A stretch of DNA of 64,000 nt from DASQPJ01 sp036268355 (GCA_036268355.1 DATAUG010000184.1:1-64000), one strand, 5' to 3'; counted from the first letter of the stretch, positions 32,524-41,023 are shown. Notes: a model not told the origin generated them from the letters alone. Translations and numbers: made by a program.

Positions 32524-33318
32524 ATGGCCGCGGAGTGCGCAGCCGGGGACAACAGCCCGAACCCGATCACGCTGGTCAAGGACGAAGTGGCCCGCCACCC
32601 GCTGTCGAACCGCTGCTGCCTGTTCGCCGAGACGGCGGTGACCCTTCGCCTGGTCGGAACGGTCCAGATCGATCGTGGATCGACACGACTGATCGCGGGG
32701 CTCGACCACGCCGGTGCCGCTCGCCGCTTCGCCGCCGCGGCGACCACGCTGACCGGGCACCTCCCGGATGTCGAGTGCAGCCCGGGTCGCGGGTCGGCGT
32801 TCCGCTGGACGGTCCGCATCGAGACCGGCGCGGCCGTGCTGGCGCGCAAGGTGGGCCTGTGCGACGGCACCGGGCGCCCGATCAGCGGCATCCCACAACA
32901 CGTGATGGTGTCCGCGGCGTGCTGTCAGGTGGCGGCCTGGCGGTCCGCGATCTTGGCGGCGGGCACATTGCCGGTCGCGGCGGGCGAGCGGCGGCTTCGC
33001 GTCGGGTGCCCGGACCTGCCCGCCGCGATGTCGCTGGCGATGTTGGCCGGGCGGGTCGCCGGCCGAGCCCGGGTGCCCGCGTCGGGGCCGCCCGCGGTCG
33101 TGATCGAAGCGGCCGGCGACGTGGCCGCCATGCTGAGCGCCGTCGGCGTCGGCGAGGCACTGGCGGCGGCTCTGGTTCTCCCGGCCGGCCGGCCGCGGAC
33201 AGCGGCGGAGCGACTGCGGGCCGAGCAGCCCGAGCTTGCGCCGACCGCGACGGCAGTCGCGGCGCACCGGGACACCGCCCCACCGGCCGGCGGCAACCCG
33301 GATCGCGCCCGGCGGTAG
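32524..33318 (+). CDS. WhiA-like protein without C-terminal HTH
   Basis: The product has 264 residues. It follows the WhiA N-terminal homing-endonuclease-like half: VKDEVARHPL, AETAVTLRLVG, a central ARKVGLCDGTGRPISGIP matching WhiA ARQTGLLDxRGRPVRGLP, AAWRSAILAAGTL and LRVGCPDLPAAMSLA. Canonical WhiA (about 325 residues) continues with a C-terminal DNA-binding HTH, absent here. It is not in the usual uvrC-yvcJ-cuvA-whiA cluster. WhiA controls sporulation with WhiB. This one may be a ligand-binding or dominant-negative relative. It begins 3 bases after the HAD gene. Confidence 0.72.
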   Translation: MAAECAAGDNSPNPITLVKDEVARHPLSNRCCLFAETAVTLRLVGTVQIDRGSTRLIAGLDHAGAARRFAAAATTLTGHLPDVECSPGRGSAFRWTVRIETGAAVLARKVGLCDGTGRPISGIPQHVMVSAACCQVAAWRSAILAAGTLPVAAGERRLRVGCPDLPAAMSLAMLAGRVAGRARVPASGPPAVVIEAAGDVAAMLSAVGVGEALAAALVLPAGRPRTAAERLRAEQPELAPTATAVAAHRDTAPPAGGNPDRARR

Positions 33319-33323
33319 TCTTT

Positions 33324-33338
33324 CTGACGCTGCGTCAG
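33324..33338. repeat. Dispersed palindrome, copy 2
   Basis: CTGACGCTGCGTCAG, a perfect 6-bp inverted repeat with 3-base spacer, 5 bases after the WhiA-like stop and 67 bases before the acyl-CoA dehydrogenase start. Confidence 0.75.
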
Positions 33339-33405
33339 TGCCGGATCGAGCGCTCGGCGGTACGCGACCGGCCGCTCGAAGAATTTGCCGTGCCAGGATC
33401 GAGGC

Positions 33406-34572
33406 GTGGACTTCACCGACCCTGAAGATCATCGGGCAATCCGCCGGGCAATGCGCGAACTGTGCGCGAAGTTCGACGACGACTACTGGATGCAGCACGA
33501 CCTCGATCATGAGTTCCCGTGGGAGTTCTACGCCGAGATGGCCCGTGGCGGCTGGATCGGGATCGCGATCCCCGAGGAGTACGGCGGCGGCGGGCAGGGG
33601 ATCACGGAGGCCTCCATCGTGCTGGAGGAGGTCGCCGCCTCGGGAGCCTGCATGAACGGCGCCGGCGCCGTCCACCTGTCCATCTTCGGCATGCACCCGG
33701 TCGTGCTGCACGGGAGCGAGGACCTGAAACGCCGACTCCTGCCGCGGGTCGCCGATGGCGAACTGCACATCGCCTTCGGCGTCACCGAACCCGACGCCGG
33801 ACTGGACACGACCTCGATCAGCACCCGCGCCGTGCGCGCCGGCGACCACTACGTGGTGCACGGCCGCAAGGTGTGGACGTCCAAGGCGTTGGAGTCGGAC
33901 AAGGTTCTGCTGCTGACCCGGACCACTCCGAAGGAACACTGCGCCCGGCCGACCGACGGCATGACCTTGTTCCTCGCCGACCTGAAGCACCCGGCTGTGA
34001 CGATCAACGCGATCCGCAAGATGGGCCGCAACGCGGTCGCCTCGTGCGAGGTGGTCTACGACGGCCTGCCCGTGTCGGTCGGTGACCGGGTGGGCGAGGA
34101 GGGGCAGGGGTTCCGTTACCTGCTGGACGGGCTGAACGCCGAACGGGTGCTGCTCGCCTCGGAGGCGCTCGGGATCGGCCGGGTGGCGCTGCGCCGGGCG
34201 ACCGCGTACGCCAAGCAACGCGTCGTCTTCGGCCGCCCGATCGGGCAGAACCAGGCGATCTCGTTCCCGCTGGCGGAGGCTCATGCCCGCCTGCGCGCGG
34301 CCGAGTTGGCGATCCGCGAGGCGGCCTGGCGACTGGACCGCCGACTGCCCGCCGGGGAACAGGCGAACATCGCCAAGTACCTGGCCGCCGACGCCGCCTT
34401 CCATGCCGCCGACGCGGCGGTCCAGACGCATGGCGGATTCGGCTATGCCTCGGAGTTTCACGTGGAACGTTACTTCCGTGAGGCCCGACTGCAGCGGCTT
34501 GCCCCGGTCCCGCAGGAGATGGTGCTCAACTATCTCGCCGAGCACGTGCTCGGCCTGCCGAAGTCCTACTGA
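33406..34572 (+). CDS. Acyl-CoA dehydrogenase
   Basis: 388 residues from GTG 33406 (GATCGAGG upstream). The fold markers are IPEEYGGGGQGITEA near 55, the FAD-binding FGVTEPDAGLDTTS near 125, VWTSKALESDKVLLLTRT near 155, RATAYAKQRVVFGRPIGQNQ near 265 and the C-terminal QTHGGFGYASEFHVERYFRE near 345. It oxidises an acyl-CoA to the enoyl-CoA. A single gene here, convergent with a fatty acid-CoA ligase operon, fits lipid or side-chain catabolism. The substrate cannot be read. Confidence 0.93.
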   Translation: MDFTDPEDHRAIRRAMRELCAKFDDDYWMQHDLDHEFPWEFYAEMARGGWIGIAIPEEYGGGGQGITEASIVLEEVAASGACMNGAGAVHLSIFGMHPVVLHGSEDLKRRLLPRVADGELHIAFGVTEPDAGLDTTSISTRAVRAGDHYVVHGRKVWTSKALESDKVLLLTRTTPKEHCARPTDGMTLFLADLKHPAVTINAIRKMGRNAVASCEVVYDGLPVSVGDRVGEEGQGFRYLLDGLNAERVLLASEALGIGRVALRRATAYAKQRVVFGRPIGQNQAISFPLAEAHARLRAAELAIREAAWRLDRRLPAGEQANIAKYLAADAAFHAADAAVQTHGGFGYASEFHVERYFREARLQRLAPVPQEMVLNYLAEHVLGLPKSY

Positions 34573-34650
34573 TGAACCGTCAGATCACTACCTGGCCGGA
34601 CGTTTCCGAAGAGGCCGTCGCGGCCCGGGAACCGCTGCCGGCAAGGCGGA

Positions 34651-34665
34651 CTGACGCTGGGTCAG
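34651..34665. repeat. Dispersed palindrome, copy 3 (one mismatch)
   Basis: CTGACGCTGGGTCAG overlaps the TGA stop (34662-34664, minus strand) of the small ORF downstream of the acyl-CoA synthetase. Confidence 0.55.
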
Positions 34666-34838
34666 CTCTGTTTGTCGCGGCGCGGGCCGAACAGTCTCCG
34701 GGCCAGCGCCTCCCCCGAGAAGGCCAGCGGTTCGAGCACGTCGCCCTCGATCCGCTCCAGCATCGCCGCCGGGTCGACCGCGGCCTCGGGCTTCGCGGGG
34801 GATGGAGCCGGGGCCTTCGGTTCGTCGGGGTCGGGCAC
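34662..34838 (-). CDS. Small acidic/Pro-Ala-rich protein downstream of acyl-CoA synthetase
   Basis: 58 residues from GTG 34838, with GAGG upstream and only 12 bases after the synthetase stop. The N-terminal half is Pro/Ala/Glu-rich (DPDEPKAPAPSPAKPEAA). The C-terminal half could form an amphipathic helix (DPAAMLERIEGDVLEPLAF, then SGEALARRLFGPRRD). No family is recognised. GC-rich third positions and spacing support it as a real operon member. Confidence 0.5.
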   Translation of the reverse strand: MPDPDEPKAPAPSPAKPEAAVDPAAMLERIEGDVLEPLAFSGEALARRLFGPRRDKQS

Positions 34839-34850
34839 CTGGTCCTCGCC

Positions 34851-36374
34851 TCAGACCGCACGGTCGAGGTGCGCCCAGTAGCGGGCGCGTACCTCACGCT
34901 TGGCGATCTTCCCGTAGGAGGTCTTGGGCAGTGCCTCGACGAACTCCACCGACTTCGGGCGCTTGTAGCCCGCCAGGTGCTCGCGGGCGTGCTGCAGCAC
35001 GGCATCGGCGTCCAGGCCGGCGTCGGCGGCCACCACGACGGCGTGCACCGCCTCGCCCCACTTCTCGTCCGGGATGCCGACCACGCAGGCCTCGGCGATG
35101 CCGGGATGCCGGGTCAGCACGTCCTCGACCTCGTGCGGGTACACGTTCAGCCCGCCGGAGATGATCATGTCCTTGAGCCGGTCGAGGATGTGCAGATAGC
35201 CGTAGTCATCGAGCTTTCCGACGTCGCCGGTGTGCAGCCAGCCACCGCGCAGCGTTTCCGCCGTCGCCTCGGGGCGTTGCCAGTAGCCGTTCATCAACGT
35301 GTCGCCGCGGATGCAGACCTCCCCGCTCACCCCGCGTGGCACGAGGTTGTCGGCGGCGTCGAGGATCGCGATCTCGTTGCCCAGTCGCGCGCGACCGACC
35401 GAGTGCGTCCGCGGATCGTCGTCGGCGAACGCGTGCTCCTCACGCCGAAGCACGGTGCCCGACATCGGGGATTCGGTCTGCCCGAAGATCTGCACGAGCA
35501 CCGGGCCGAGCAGATCGAGCGCGCGCTTCTGGTGCTCGCGGTACATCGGGGCGCCGCCGTACATGATCCACTCGAGGCTGCTCAGGTCGCGCCGGCGGGC
35601 CTCGGGGTGGTTGACCACCATGTTGATCTGGGTGGGCACCAGGAACATCGCGGTGACCCGGTAGCGCTCGACCTGCTCGCAGAACAGCGCCGGGTCGAAG
35701 CCCCAACGTTGGTGGATGACCTGGGTGCACGCCTTCATCGTGTAGGCGATCGCGTTGTAGCCGCTGCCGTGCGACAGCGGTGCCGCGTGCATGGTGACCT
35801 GCTCGGTCTCCAGTCGCTGCACGTCGGCCAGGGTGCTCATGGCCTGCGCGAGCAATGCCCGGTGGGAGTTCATCGCGCCCTTGGGACGCCCGGTGGTGCC
35901 GGAGGTGTAGCCGATCCAGGCGACGTCCTCGGCCGCCCGGTCCACCACCGGCAACGGTACCCCGCGATGCTGGGCCAGCAGGCCTTCCAGGTCGCCGTCC
36001 GGCCCGGCCAGCACGAACGGCACCCGGGCCACTTTTTGCACGTTGGCAAGGCATGCGGCGTCGGTGAGCACCACCGAGGCACCGCAGTCGGTGAGGTGGT
36101 AGTCCAACTCGTCAGGGGTATAGGTGGCGTTCAACGGGACGATGATCGACCCGATCCGCCAGGTCGCGAACATCGCCTCGATGAACTCCGGGCAGTTCTG
36201 CAGGTACAGCGCCACCCGGTCGCCCGGCCCGACCCCGGCCGCCCGCAGGACGTGCCCGAGGGCGGTCGCGCGTTCGGTCGACTCGGCCCAGCTGCGCGTC
36301 ACGCCCTCGAACACGAACGCGGTCCGGTCGCCGTACCCGGCACCTGCTTGGTCGAGCAGAACGCCGACGTTCAC
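34851..36374 (-). CDS. Acyl-CoA synthetase (AMP-binding, FadD/CaiC-like)
   Basis: The product has 507 residues. Adenylation motifs are YTSGTTGRPKGAMNSH near 170 (P-loop), FGQTESPMSGTV near 310, GWLHTGDVGKLDDYGYLHI near 395, RLKDMIISGGLNVYPHEVED near 415 and the catalytic Lys in PKTSYGKIAKREVR at the end. It activates a carboxylate, likely medium- or long-chain or a side-chain acid, to its CoA ester. GTG start overlaps the stop of the upstream 118-residue gene (GTGA). Confidence 0.93.
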   Translation of the reverse strand: MNVGVLLDQAGAGYGDRTAFVFEGVTRSWAESTERATALGHVLRAAGVGPGDRVALYLQNCPEFIEAMFATWRIGSIIVPLNATYTPDELDYHLTDCGASVVLTDAACLANVQKVARVPFVLAGPDGDLEGLLAQHRGVPLPVVDRAAEDVAWIGYTSGTTGRPKGAMNSHRALLAQAMSTLADVQRLETEQVTMHAAPLSHGSGYNAIAYTMKACTQVIHQRWGFDPALFCEQVERYRVTAMFLVPTQINMVVNHPEARRRDLSSLEWIMYGGAPMYREHQKRALDLLGPVLVQIFGQTESPMSGTVLRREEHAFADDDPRTHSVGRARLGNEIAILDAADNLVPRGVSGEVCIRGDTLMNGYWQRPEATAETLRGGWLHTGDVGKLDDYGYLHILDRLKDMIISGGLNVYPHEVEDVLTRHPGIAEACVVGIPDEKWGEAVHAVVVAADAGLDADAVLQHAREHLAGYKRPKSVEFVEALPKTSYGKIAKREVRARYWAHLDRAV

Positions 36375-36727
36375 CTCGGCAGGTTTCGTCGATAGACGTC
36401 GGTATACGGCTTGGTCATCACCTTGATGGCATTCGCGATGAAGAAGCCCCGGATCAGGTTCTCCCGCCGGGTCCGTTCGCCGTCGGGCAGTCCCTGGTCG
36501 GCCAACCAGACCTTGAGCGCCTTCAGGTAGCCGTTGCAGGTGTCGGTGCCGCCCTCGATCAGATTGCTCGACGTCGCGATCAGCTCGTCCGGGTCGACCC
36601 CGACGTGGTCCAGGTAGGCCCCGAGCACCTTGAGCTTGTGCTCGGGGTCCTCCCGCCGGGGCAGCAACGGCCCACGATCAGCCGCCAGCCACTTCTGCAC
36701 AGTGGCATAAGACTGGAGGTTCTCCAT
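36371..36727 (-). CDS. Conserved-looking hypothetical protein in acyl-CoA synthetase operon
   Basis: The product has 118 residues. It contains YLDHVGVDPDELIATSSNLI, NGYLKALKVWLADQGL and ENLIRGFFIANAIKVMTKPY. All-helical with several conserved-looking Trp/Tyr positions and no membrane segment. No family is recognised. It lies 8 bases after the nitroreductase stop and overlaps the synthetase start, so it is part of a nitroreductase-unknown-ligase operon and may be an accessory to either enzyme. Confidence 0.7.
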   Translation of the reverse strand: MENLQSYATVQKWLAADRGPLLPRREDPEHKLKVLGAYLDHVGVDPDELIATSSNLIEGGTDTCNGYLKALKVWLADQGLPDGERTRRENLIRGFFIANAIKVMTKPYTDVYRRNLPR

Positions 36728-36735
36728 TGAGGAGA

Positions 36736-37581
36736 TCAGCCTTCCTGGACCTCGGGGTAGCCGTACATGCGCGCCAGGAACTTCAGTTCCTCGAAGCGGT
36801 TCGGCAACGGCGCCGAGGGCTGGATGAGCTTTTCCTCGACCATGCGCTCGACCACGGCCTCCTCGCGCCGCAGCGGGTTGCCCCACTTGCCCTCGCAGTA
36901 GAGCTTGTCGAAGCCGAAGCGCGGCCGTTGTCCGCCGGCCTCCATGGCCTCGGCCGGGTGGCCGACCAGTTGGATGTAGACCGGGATGAACGTCGAGGGC
37001 ACGCCGAGCACCTTGTTGACGCCTTCCAGCTTGGTGCCCTTGCTGATGATGTGCAGGCACGTGCCCAGGCCCAGGTTGACCGCGGCCAGACAGGCCACCG
37101 CGCACGCGCCCACGGTCTCGGCGTGGGCGACCATCGCCGAGGCCTCGCGCGGCAGCTCGTGCAGCATCTCGTTGATCGAGAACATGCCCTCGGGGGCTTC
37201 CATGGCCTTGAATATGGCCTCGTCGATGCGCTGCTTGCTCCATCCGTAGGCGGCGGGCAGGGCACCGACGTCGCAGAGCAGATGCGTGTTGGTCGCGAAC
37301 TCCTGCGGGTAGGCGGCCTCCTCGTCGGCGTACCAGTAGATCCACACCGGCGACTGCACGTGCGCGCCCTGCCAGTTGCCGGCCGCGAGCAGGATGTCGC
37401 GGGTCTCGTCGTCCAGCTCGTCGCGATAGACCACGATCGCCCGCCACGGCTGGAGGTTTCCCGGGCAGGTGGTGTGCCGCACGACCTCGAGGATTTCCTG
37501 GACCTGCGCGCGGGAGACCGCTTCCCACGACTTGAACCAGCGGATGCTGCGACGTGTGCCGACAACTTCGAGGAATTCCAT
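36736..37581 (-). CDS. Nitroreductase-family FMN protein
   Basis: The product has 281 residues. N-terminal MEFLEVVGTRRSIRWFKSWE and CPGNLQPWRAIVVYRDE are the FMN-binding start of nitroreductases. A helical core with VNLGLGTCLHIISKG and a C-terminal region LPNRFEELKFLARMYG follow. Members reduce nitro groups, quinones or enones, or act in dehalogenation. It is first in an operon with the 118-residue protein and the acyl-CoA synthetase and is transcribed away from a PucR-type regulator gene, its likely controller. Confidence 0.85.
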   Translation of the reverse strand: MEFLEVVGTRRSIRWFKSWEAVSRAQVQEILEVVRHTTCPGNLQPWRAIVVYRDELDDETRDILLAAGNWQGAHVQSPVWIYWYADEEAAYPQEFATNTHLLCDVGALPAAYGWSKQRIDEAIFKAMEAPEGMFSINEMLHELPREASAMVAHAETVGACAVACLAAVNLGLGTCLHIISKGTKLEGVNKVLGVPSTFIPVYIQLVGHPAEAMEAGGQRPRFGFDKLYCEGKWGNPLRREEAVVERMVEEKLIQPSAPLPNRFEELKFLARMYGYPEVQEG

Positions 37582-37680
37582 CGCCGATCCTCTTCATCTG
37601 GATGTGGGCTTGGTGGGTGGGCCACATCATCACGGCGGTCATCTGTGGGCGACAACGGAGGATCCTCTATCATCCGGCCC

Positions 37681-38865
37681 ATGCGATTGGAGATTTCCCC
37701 AACGGATGCCGACGGGGCATTCGCCCCGGTCGCGGCCGCGCTGCTGCGCCGCAGCGCCGAGCTGACGGCCCGTCAGCTCGAGGAGCTGCGGGCCATCCGG
37801 TCCTACCGCCGCCTGCCCAAGGATGCCCTGGCTCGCTCCTGTCGGCGCAACGTGATCCGAGTGGCCCAGATGCTGTGCGGCGACGCCGATCTGCCGGACG
37901 ACGTGGACGAGGACGAGCACCAGTCCGGACGCCACCGAGCCATGCAAGGCATCCCGGCCGAGGACGTGGTAGCGGCCTACCGCCGGGTCATGCGAGTGCT
38001 GCGCGACGCGGTCGTCGAGTGCGCCGCCGAGGCGGAGGTGCCGCTGGAGACGACGCTGCGCGGCGTGCAGCAACTCTGGGAACTCGTGGACGAGATCTCA
38101 AACGAGTTGGTCGCCGCACGCCGCCAGATCGACGTGGAGATCGCCCGGCGTGAGGAGCAACAACGCCTGACGTTCCTCGCCCGAGTGCTGTCGGGCGGGC
38201 TGCCGGCCGGCGAGTTGGTCAAGATCGGCGGCGCCTACAACCTGGTGCCGGACGGCGAGTACTGGGTGCTGCGGGCCCGCGTGGCGCCCGCCGCGGCGCC
38301 GGCCGCACTCAAGGCCATCGAAGCCGCCGCTCGCTCGTCGCGCCGTTCGGCGGCGCTGGCCGGACCGGTCGACGGCGACCTGGCCGGGATCCTCTCGACG
38401 CGCCCGGTGTTGCCCGACCTCGACGGCGTGGCCGCGGTCAGCGGACCGGTCCACCTGCCCGCGCTGAGCCACGCCTACGCCGAGGCGACCCGGCTGCTGA
38501 ACGTCGCGATCCGGTTTCGCCGCACCGGCCTGGTCGACCAGTCCAGCCTGAGCATCCGCATCGCCGTCGTCGAGGAGGGCGAACTGGGCGAAGCGCTGTT
38601 CGCCCGCTACCTCGCGCCGGTGCTGGCGACCGGACCGGGTGCCGAGGCACTGCTCGGCACCGTGGCGACCTACCTGCGGGCGGACTGCAGCGTGGCCCGG
38701 GGCGCTGCGGATCTGTCGATCCATCAGAACACCCTGCGTCATCGGCTGGGACGATTCGAACAGCTGGCCCGCGTCGATCTGTCCGGGCTGGAGGCGACGT
38801 TCGAGGTCTGGTGGGCGCTGCAGTACTGGACCCTGCACCGGACCGGTAGCTCGGCCGCGGTCTGA
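37681..38865 (+). CDS. PucR/CdaR-type transcriptional regulator
   Basis: ATG 37681 gives 394 residues. The N-terminal two thirds are helical with an RVMRVLRDAVVECAAEAEV region typical of actinobacterial PucR-like sensors. The C-terminal HTH is the characteristic VATYLRADCSVARGAADLSI then HQNTLRHRLGRFEQL. Divergent from the nitroreductase-ligase operon with a shared 99-base promoter region, it probably regulates that operon. The ligand is unknown. Confidence 0.87.
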   Translation: MRLEISPTDADGAFAPVAAALLRRSAELTARQLEELRAIRSYRRLPKDALARSCRRNVIRVAQMLCGDADLPDDVDEDEHQSGRHRAMQGIPAEDVVAAYRRVMRVLRDAVVECAAEAEVPLETTLRGVQQLWELVDEISNELVAARRQIDVEIARREEQQRLTFLARVLSGGLPAGELVKIGGAYNLVPDGEYWVLRARVAPAAAPAALKAIEAAARSSRRSAALAGPVDGDLAGILSTRPVLPDLDGVAAVSGPVHLPALSHAYAEATRLLNVAIRFRRTGLVDQSSLSIRIAVVEEGELGEALFARYLAPVLATGPGAEALLGTVATYLRADCSVARGAADLSIHQNTLRHRLGRFEQLARVDLSGLEATFEVWWALQYWTLHRTGSSAAV

Positions 38866-38880
38866 ATCGTCGGCGCCCCG

Positions 38881-39051
38881 GTGCGTTCAACCGCGGTGAT
38901 CGAACGCCGGGCCGCGGAACTCGCGGCCGAGCGGGGCCGCCTCGACCGGCGCGCAGCCGTGCTGCGTGGCGAGCAGAGCGAGCTCGACGAACGGCTCGCC
39001 ACCCTCGCGAACCGACGCCACGGGCTGCACGCCGATCGGGCGGATTCCTGA
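38881..39051 (+). CDS. Possible small coiled-coil protein
   Basis: GTG 38881 gives 56 residues rich in Arg, Glu and Ala (IERRAAELAAERGRLDRRAA, then VLRGEQSELDERLATLANRR), predicted as one long charged helix. Third positions are strongly GC-biased. No ribosome site is clear, and a competing minus-strand frame covers the same DNA. Doubtful. Confidence 0.35.
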   Translation: MRSTAVIERRAAELAAERGRLDRRAAVLRGEQSELDERLATLANRRHGLHADRADS

Positions 39052-39180
39052 TCCCATTCGGCCCAATCTCATTGCTGCGCCACACCTGTTCGCCATACCA
39101 AATACCTGCATACCGGTGGAACTGAACCGGGACACCTGGGCGGATTCGCGGTGCCGGCCGCATGACAACGAGGAGATCAC

Positions 39181-40287
39181 ATGGGCGCGAAAGTGTGCCT
39201 GAACATGATCGTCAAGGACGAGGCGTCAATCATCGGACGATGCCTGGCGGCCACGGACGGCCATGTCGACGCGTGGGTGATTCTCGACACCGGTTCGCTG
39301 GACGACACGCCGGCGCTGATCGCCGCGCACTTCGCCGCCCGGGGGATCCCCGGACTGCTGGTCCACGGCCACTTCGGCGACTTCGCACACGCCCGCAACC
39401 GGGCGCTGAACGCCGCCCGCGAGTCGGGCCTCGACTTCGACTACCTGCTGTTCCTGGACGCCGACTCCGAACTGCGCGTCGACGACCCGACCTGGCGGCA
39501 GTGGCTGACCGCGCCCGCGTACAAGTTCCGGGTGCGCAACACCACCATGCGCTACGACCAGGTCCATCTGCTGCGCCGTGACCAGGCGGCCCGTTGGCAG
39601 GGGGTCACCCAGGAGTACCTGGAGCTCGGCGATGTCCGGGCGGCCGAGCTGCGCACCGTCTGGTATGTCGACAATGCGGACGGCTCCGGCCAGGCCGGGC
39701 GGCCGCAGCGCGATGTCGCGCTGCTACGCCAGGCCCTCGTCGAGGACCCGGACAACCCCCGCTACGTCTTCGGCCTGGCCCAGGCGCTGCGGGAAGCCGG
39801 CGACCTGATGGCCGCGATCGACACCTTCACCCACCGGGCTATCCTCGGCGGCTGGGACGAGGAGGTTTGGTACTGCCACTACCAGATCGCCACGCTGTCC
39901 GAGCAACTCGGCCTTCCGGAGCCGATGGTCGTGCACGCCTATCTGGCCGCTTGGCAGCACCGGTCCACCCGGGCCGAACCGCTGGTGGCCTTGGCCCGCT
40001 ACTACCGCGAGCACGGCGGCCGGCACGCGCTGGCCGAGCTCTTCGCCGCCGCCGCGACCACGATCCCGCGCCCGGACGACCGGCTGTTCGTCGACGACGC
40101 CACCTACGACTGGCGCGCCGAGGACGAGTACGCGATGGCCGCCTACTGGCGCGGCCGGCACGTCGAGTCGGCTATCGCCTGCCGCGCCCTGTTGGCCGGC
40201 CCCCGGCTGCCCGCCGACCAGCGGGACCGGATCAACGCCAACCTGCAGTACGCGCTGAACGCCGGCGGCGAGCCGACCGAGGCCTGA
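39181..40287 (+). CDS. Family 2 glycosyltransferase with C-terminal helical repeats
   Basis: The product has 368 residues. The GT-A domain opens KVCLNMIVKDEASIIGRCL, with GSLDDTPALI near 39 and the metal-binding FLDADSE (D93/D95), then RYDQVHLLRRDQAARWQG. From about 175 a TPR-like helical region follows (YVFGLAQALREAGDLMAAID, EPLVALARYYREHGG). It resembles SunS-like or protein-O-glycosyl GT2 enzymes with repeat domains. GAGGAGAT precedes the ATG. The C-terminal half has a separate paralogue at 19440-20120. Confidence 0.87.
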   Translation: MGAKVCLNMIVKDEASIIGRCLAATDGHVDAWVILDTGSLDDTPALIAAHFAARGIPGLLVHGHFGDFAHARNRALNAARESGLDFDYLLFLDADSELRVDDPTWRQWLTAPAYKFRVRNTTMRYDQVHLLRRDQAARWQGVTQEYLELGDVRAAELRTVWYVDNADGSGQAGRPQRDVALLRQALVEDPDNPRYVFGLAQALREAGDLMAAIDTFTHRAILGGWDEEVWYCHYQIATLSEQLGLPEPMVVHAYLAAWQHRSTRAEPLVALARYYREHGGRHALAELFAAAATTIPRPDDRLFVDDATYDWRAEDEYAMAAYWRGRHVESAIACRALLAGPRLPADQRDRINANLQYALNAGGEPTEA

Positions 40288-40327
40288 GCCACCCGACGGC
40301 CGCCCCTGCCCCCGTTCCCCCTCCGGA

Positions 40328-40370
40328 CGTCCGGCCAAGTCGACGCTGATAGCGACCACTTGGCCGGACG
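40328..40370. terminator. Long perfect stem-loop between convergent genes
   Basis: CGTCCGGCCAAGT at 40328-40340 pairs with ACTTGGCCGGACG at 40358-40370. It lies between the convergent glycosyltransferase and sulfotransferase-like genes, the place for a bidirectional terminator. The loop sequence, with TAGCGACC, is shared with a hairpin at 50382-50427. Confidence 0.65.
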
Positions 40371-40405
40371 CAACGGAGTTCTGGAGCGGGGGGCGGGGCG
40401 GGCAG

Positions 40406-41023
40406 TCAGGACGGGCCGAGCATTGCTCGGAACTCGTCCGTGGTGTTCACGTGCGGGAAGGGCTCGGTGGGTTCCGGCAGGCCCAATGCTGCGCAGATCG
40501 GGCCCCAACCGTCGCCGGGTTGCCACTCGACGAGCCGATCCGCGGGCGCCGTCGCCCGGACGTGGTCGTTGTGGGCCAGGAACGCCGCCTTGGCCTTCGT
40601 CTCGTCCTGCCAGTCGACGGTGAAGCCCGGCATCATCGCCCGTACCATGCGGGTCCAACTGTCTGACGGTGCGTCAGGAGCAAAGGCCCGTTGGAGGGCG
40701 AGGAAGATCGTGTTGGACGCGCTGCGCCACCAGTCGTCCGCGTCGCGGGTGGAGAGCAGGATCAGCGAGTCCGGACAGACCTCGGACAGCTCCTGCCAGA
40801 ACGCGGCCGCAGGCCAGTCGACGACGGCCGAGTAGTCGCCGAAGAACTTGGGCCAGTCCGGTGGGCTTCCGGTGAACGCATCGGCCCAGATCTCCGCGTC
40901 GGACGGGCGCCGGCGCACCTCGAGCATGTGGTAGCAGGGCCCGCCCAGCAACTGAGCCAGGGCCAACCGCAGCGACGCCGTACCGGTCCGGCCCAGTCCC
41001 GCACCGACTACCCGAATCGTCAC
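40406..41023 (-). CDS. Sulfotransferase-fold protein
   Basis: The product has 205 residues. A PAPS-type P-loop, VVGAGLGRTGTASLRLAL, starts the protein. PAAAFWQELSEVCPDSLILL with STRDADDWWRSA gives the second strand-loop. The C-terminus (NDHVRATAPADRLVEWQPGD, then GWGPICAALGLPEP) matches a small actinobacterial and fungal sulfotransferase-like family. The acceptor is unknown. A perfect dispersed palindrome lies within the gene near 40670. Confidence 0.82.
   Translation of the reverse strand: MTIRVVGAGLGRTGTASLRLALAQLLGGPCYHMLEVRRRPSDAEIWADAFTGSPPDWPKFFGDYSAVVDWPAAAFWQELSEVCPDSLILLSTRDADDWWRSASNTIFLALQRAFAPDAPSDSWTRMVRAMMPGFTVDWQDETKAKAAFLAHNDHVRATAPADRLVEWQPGDGWGPICAALGLPEPTEPFPHVNTTDEFRAMLGPS
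40663..40677. repeat. Dispersed palindrome, copy 4
   Basis: CTGACGGTGCGTCAG is perfect and lies inside the sulfotransferase-like gene, in the segment encoding APDAPSDSW. Confidence 0.7.

Noticed and set aside
38887..39180. 97-residue minus-strand ORF after the PucR gene
   Set aside because: No start signal or family motif; it competes with a slightly better plus-strand coiled-coil frame, which is itself weak.
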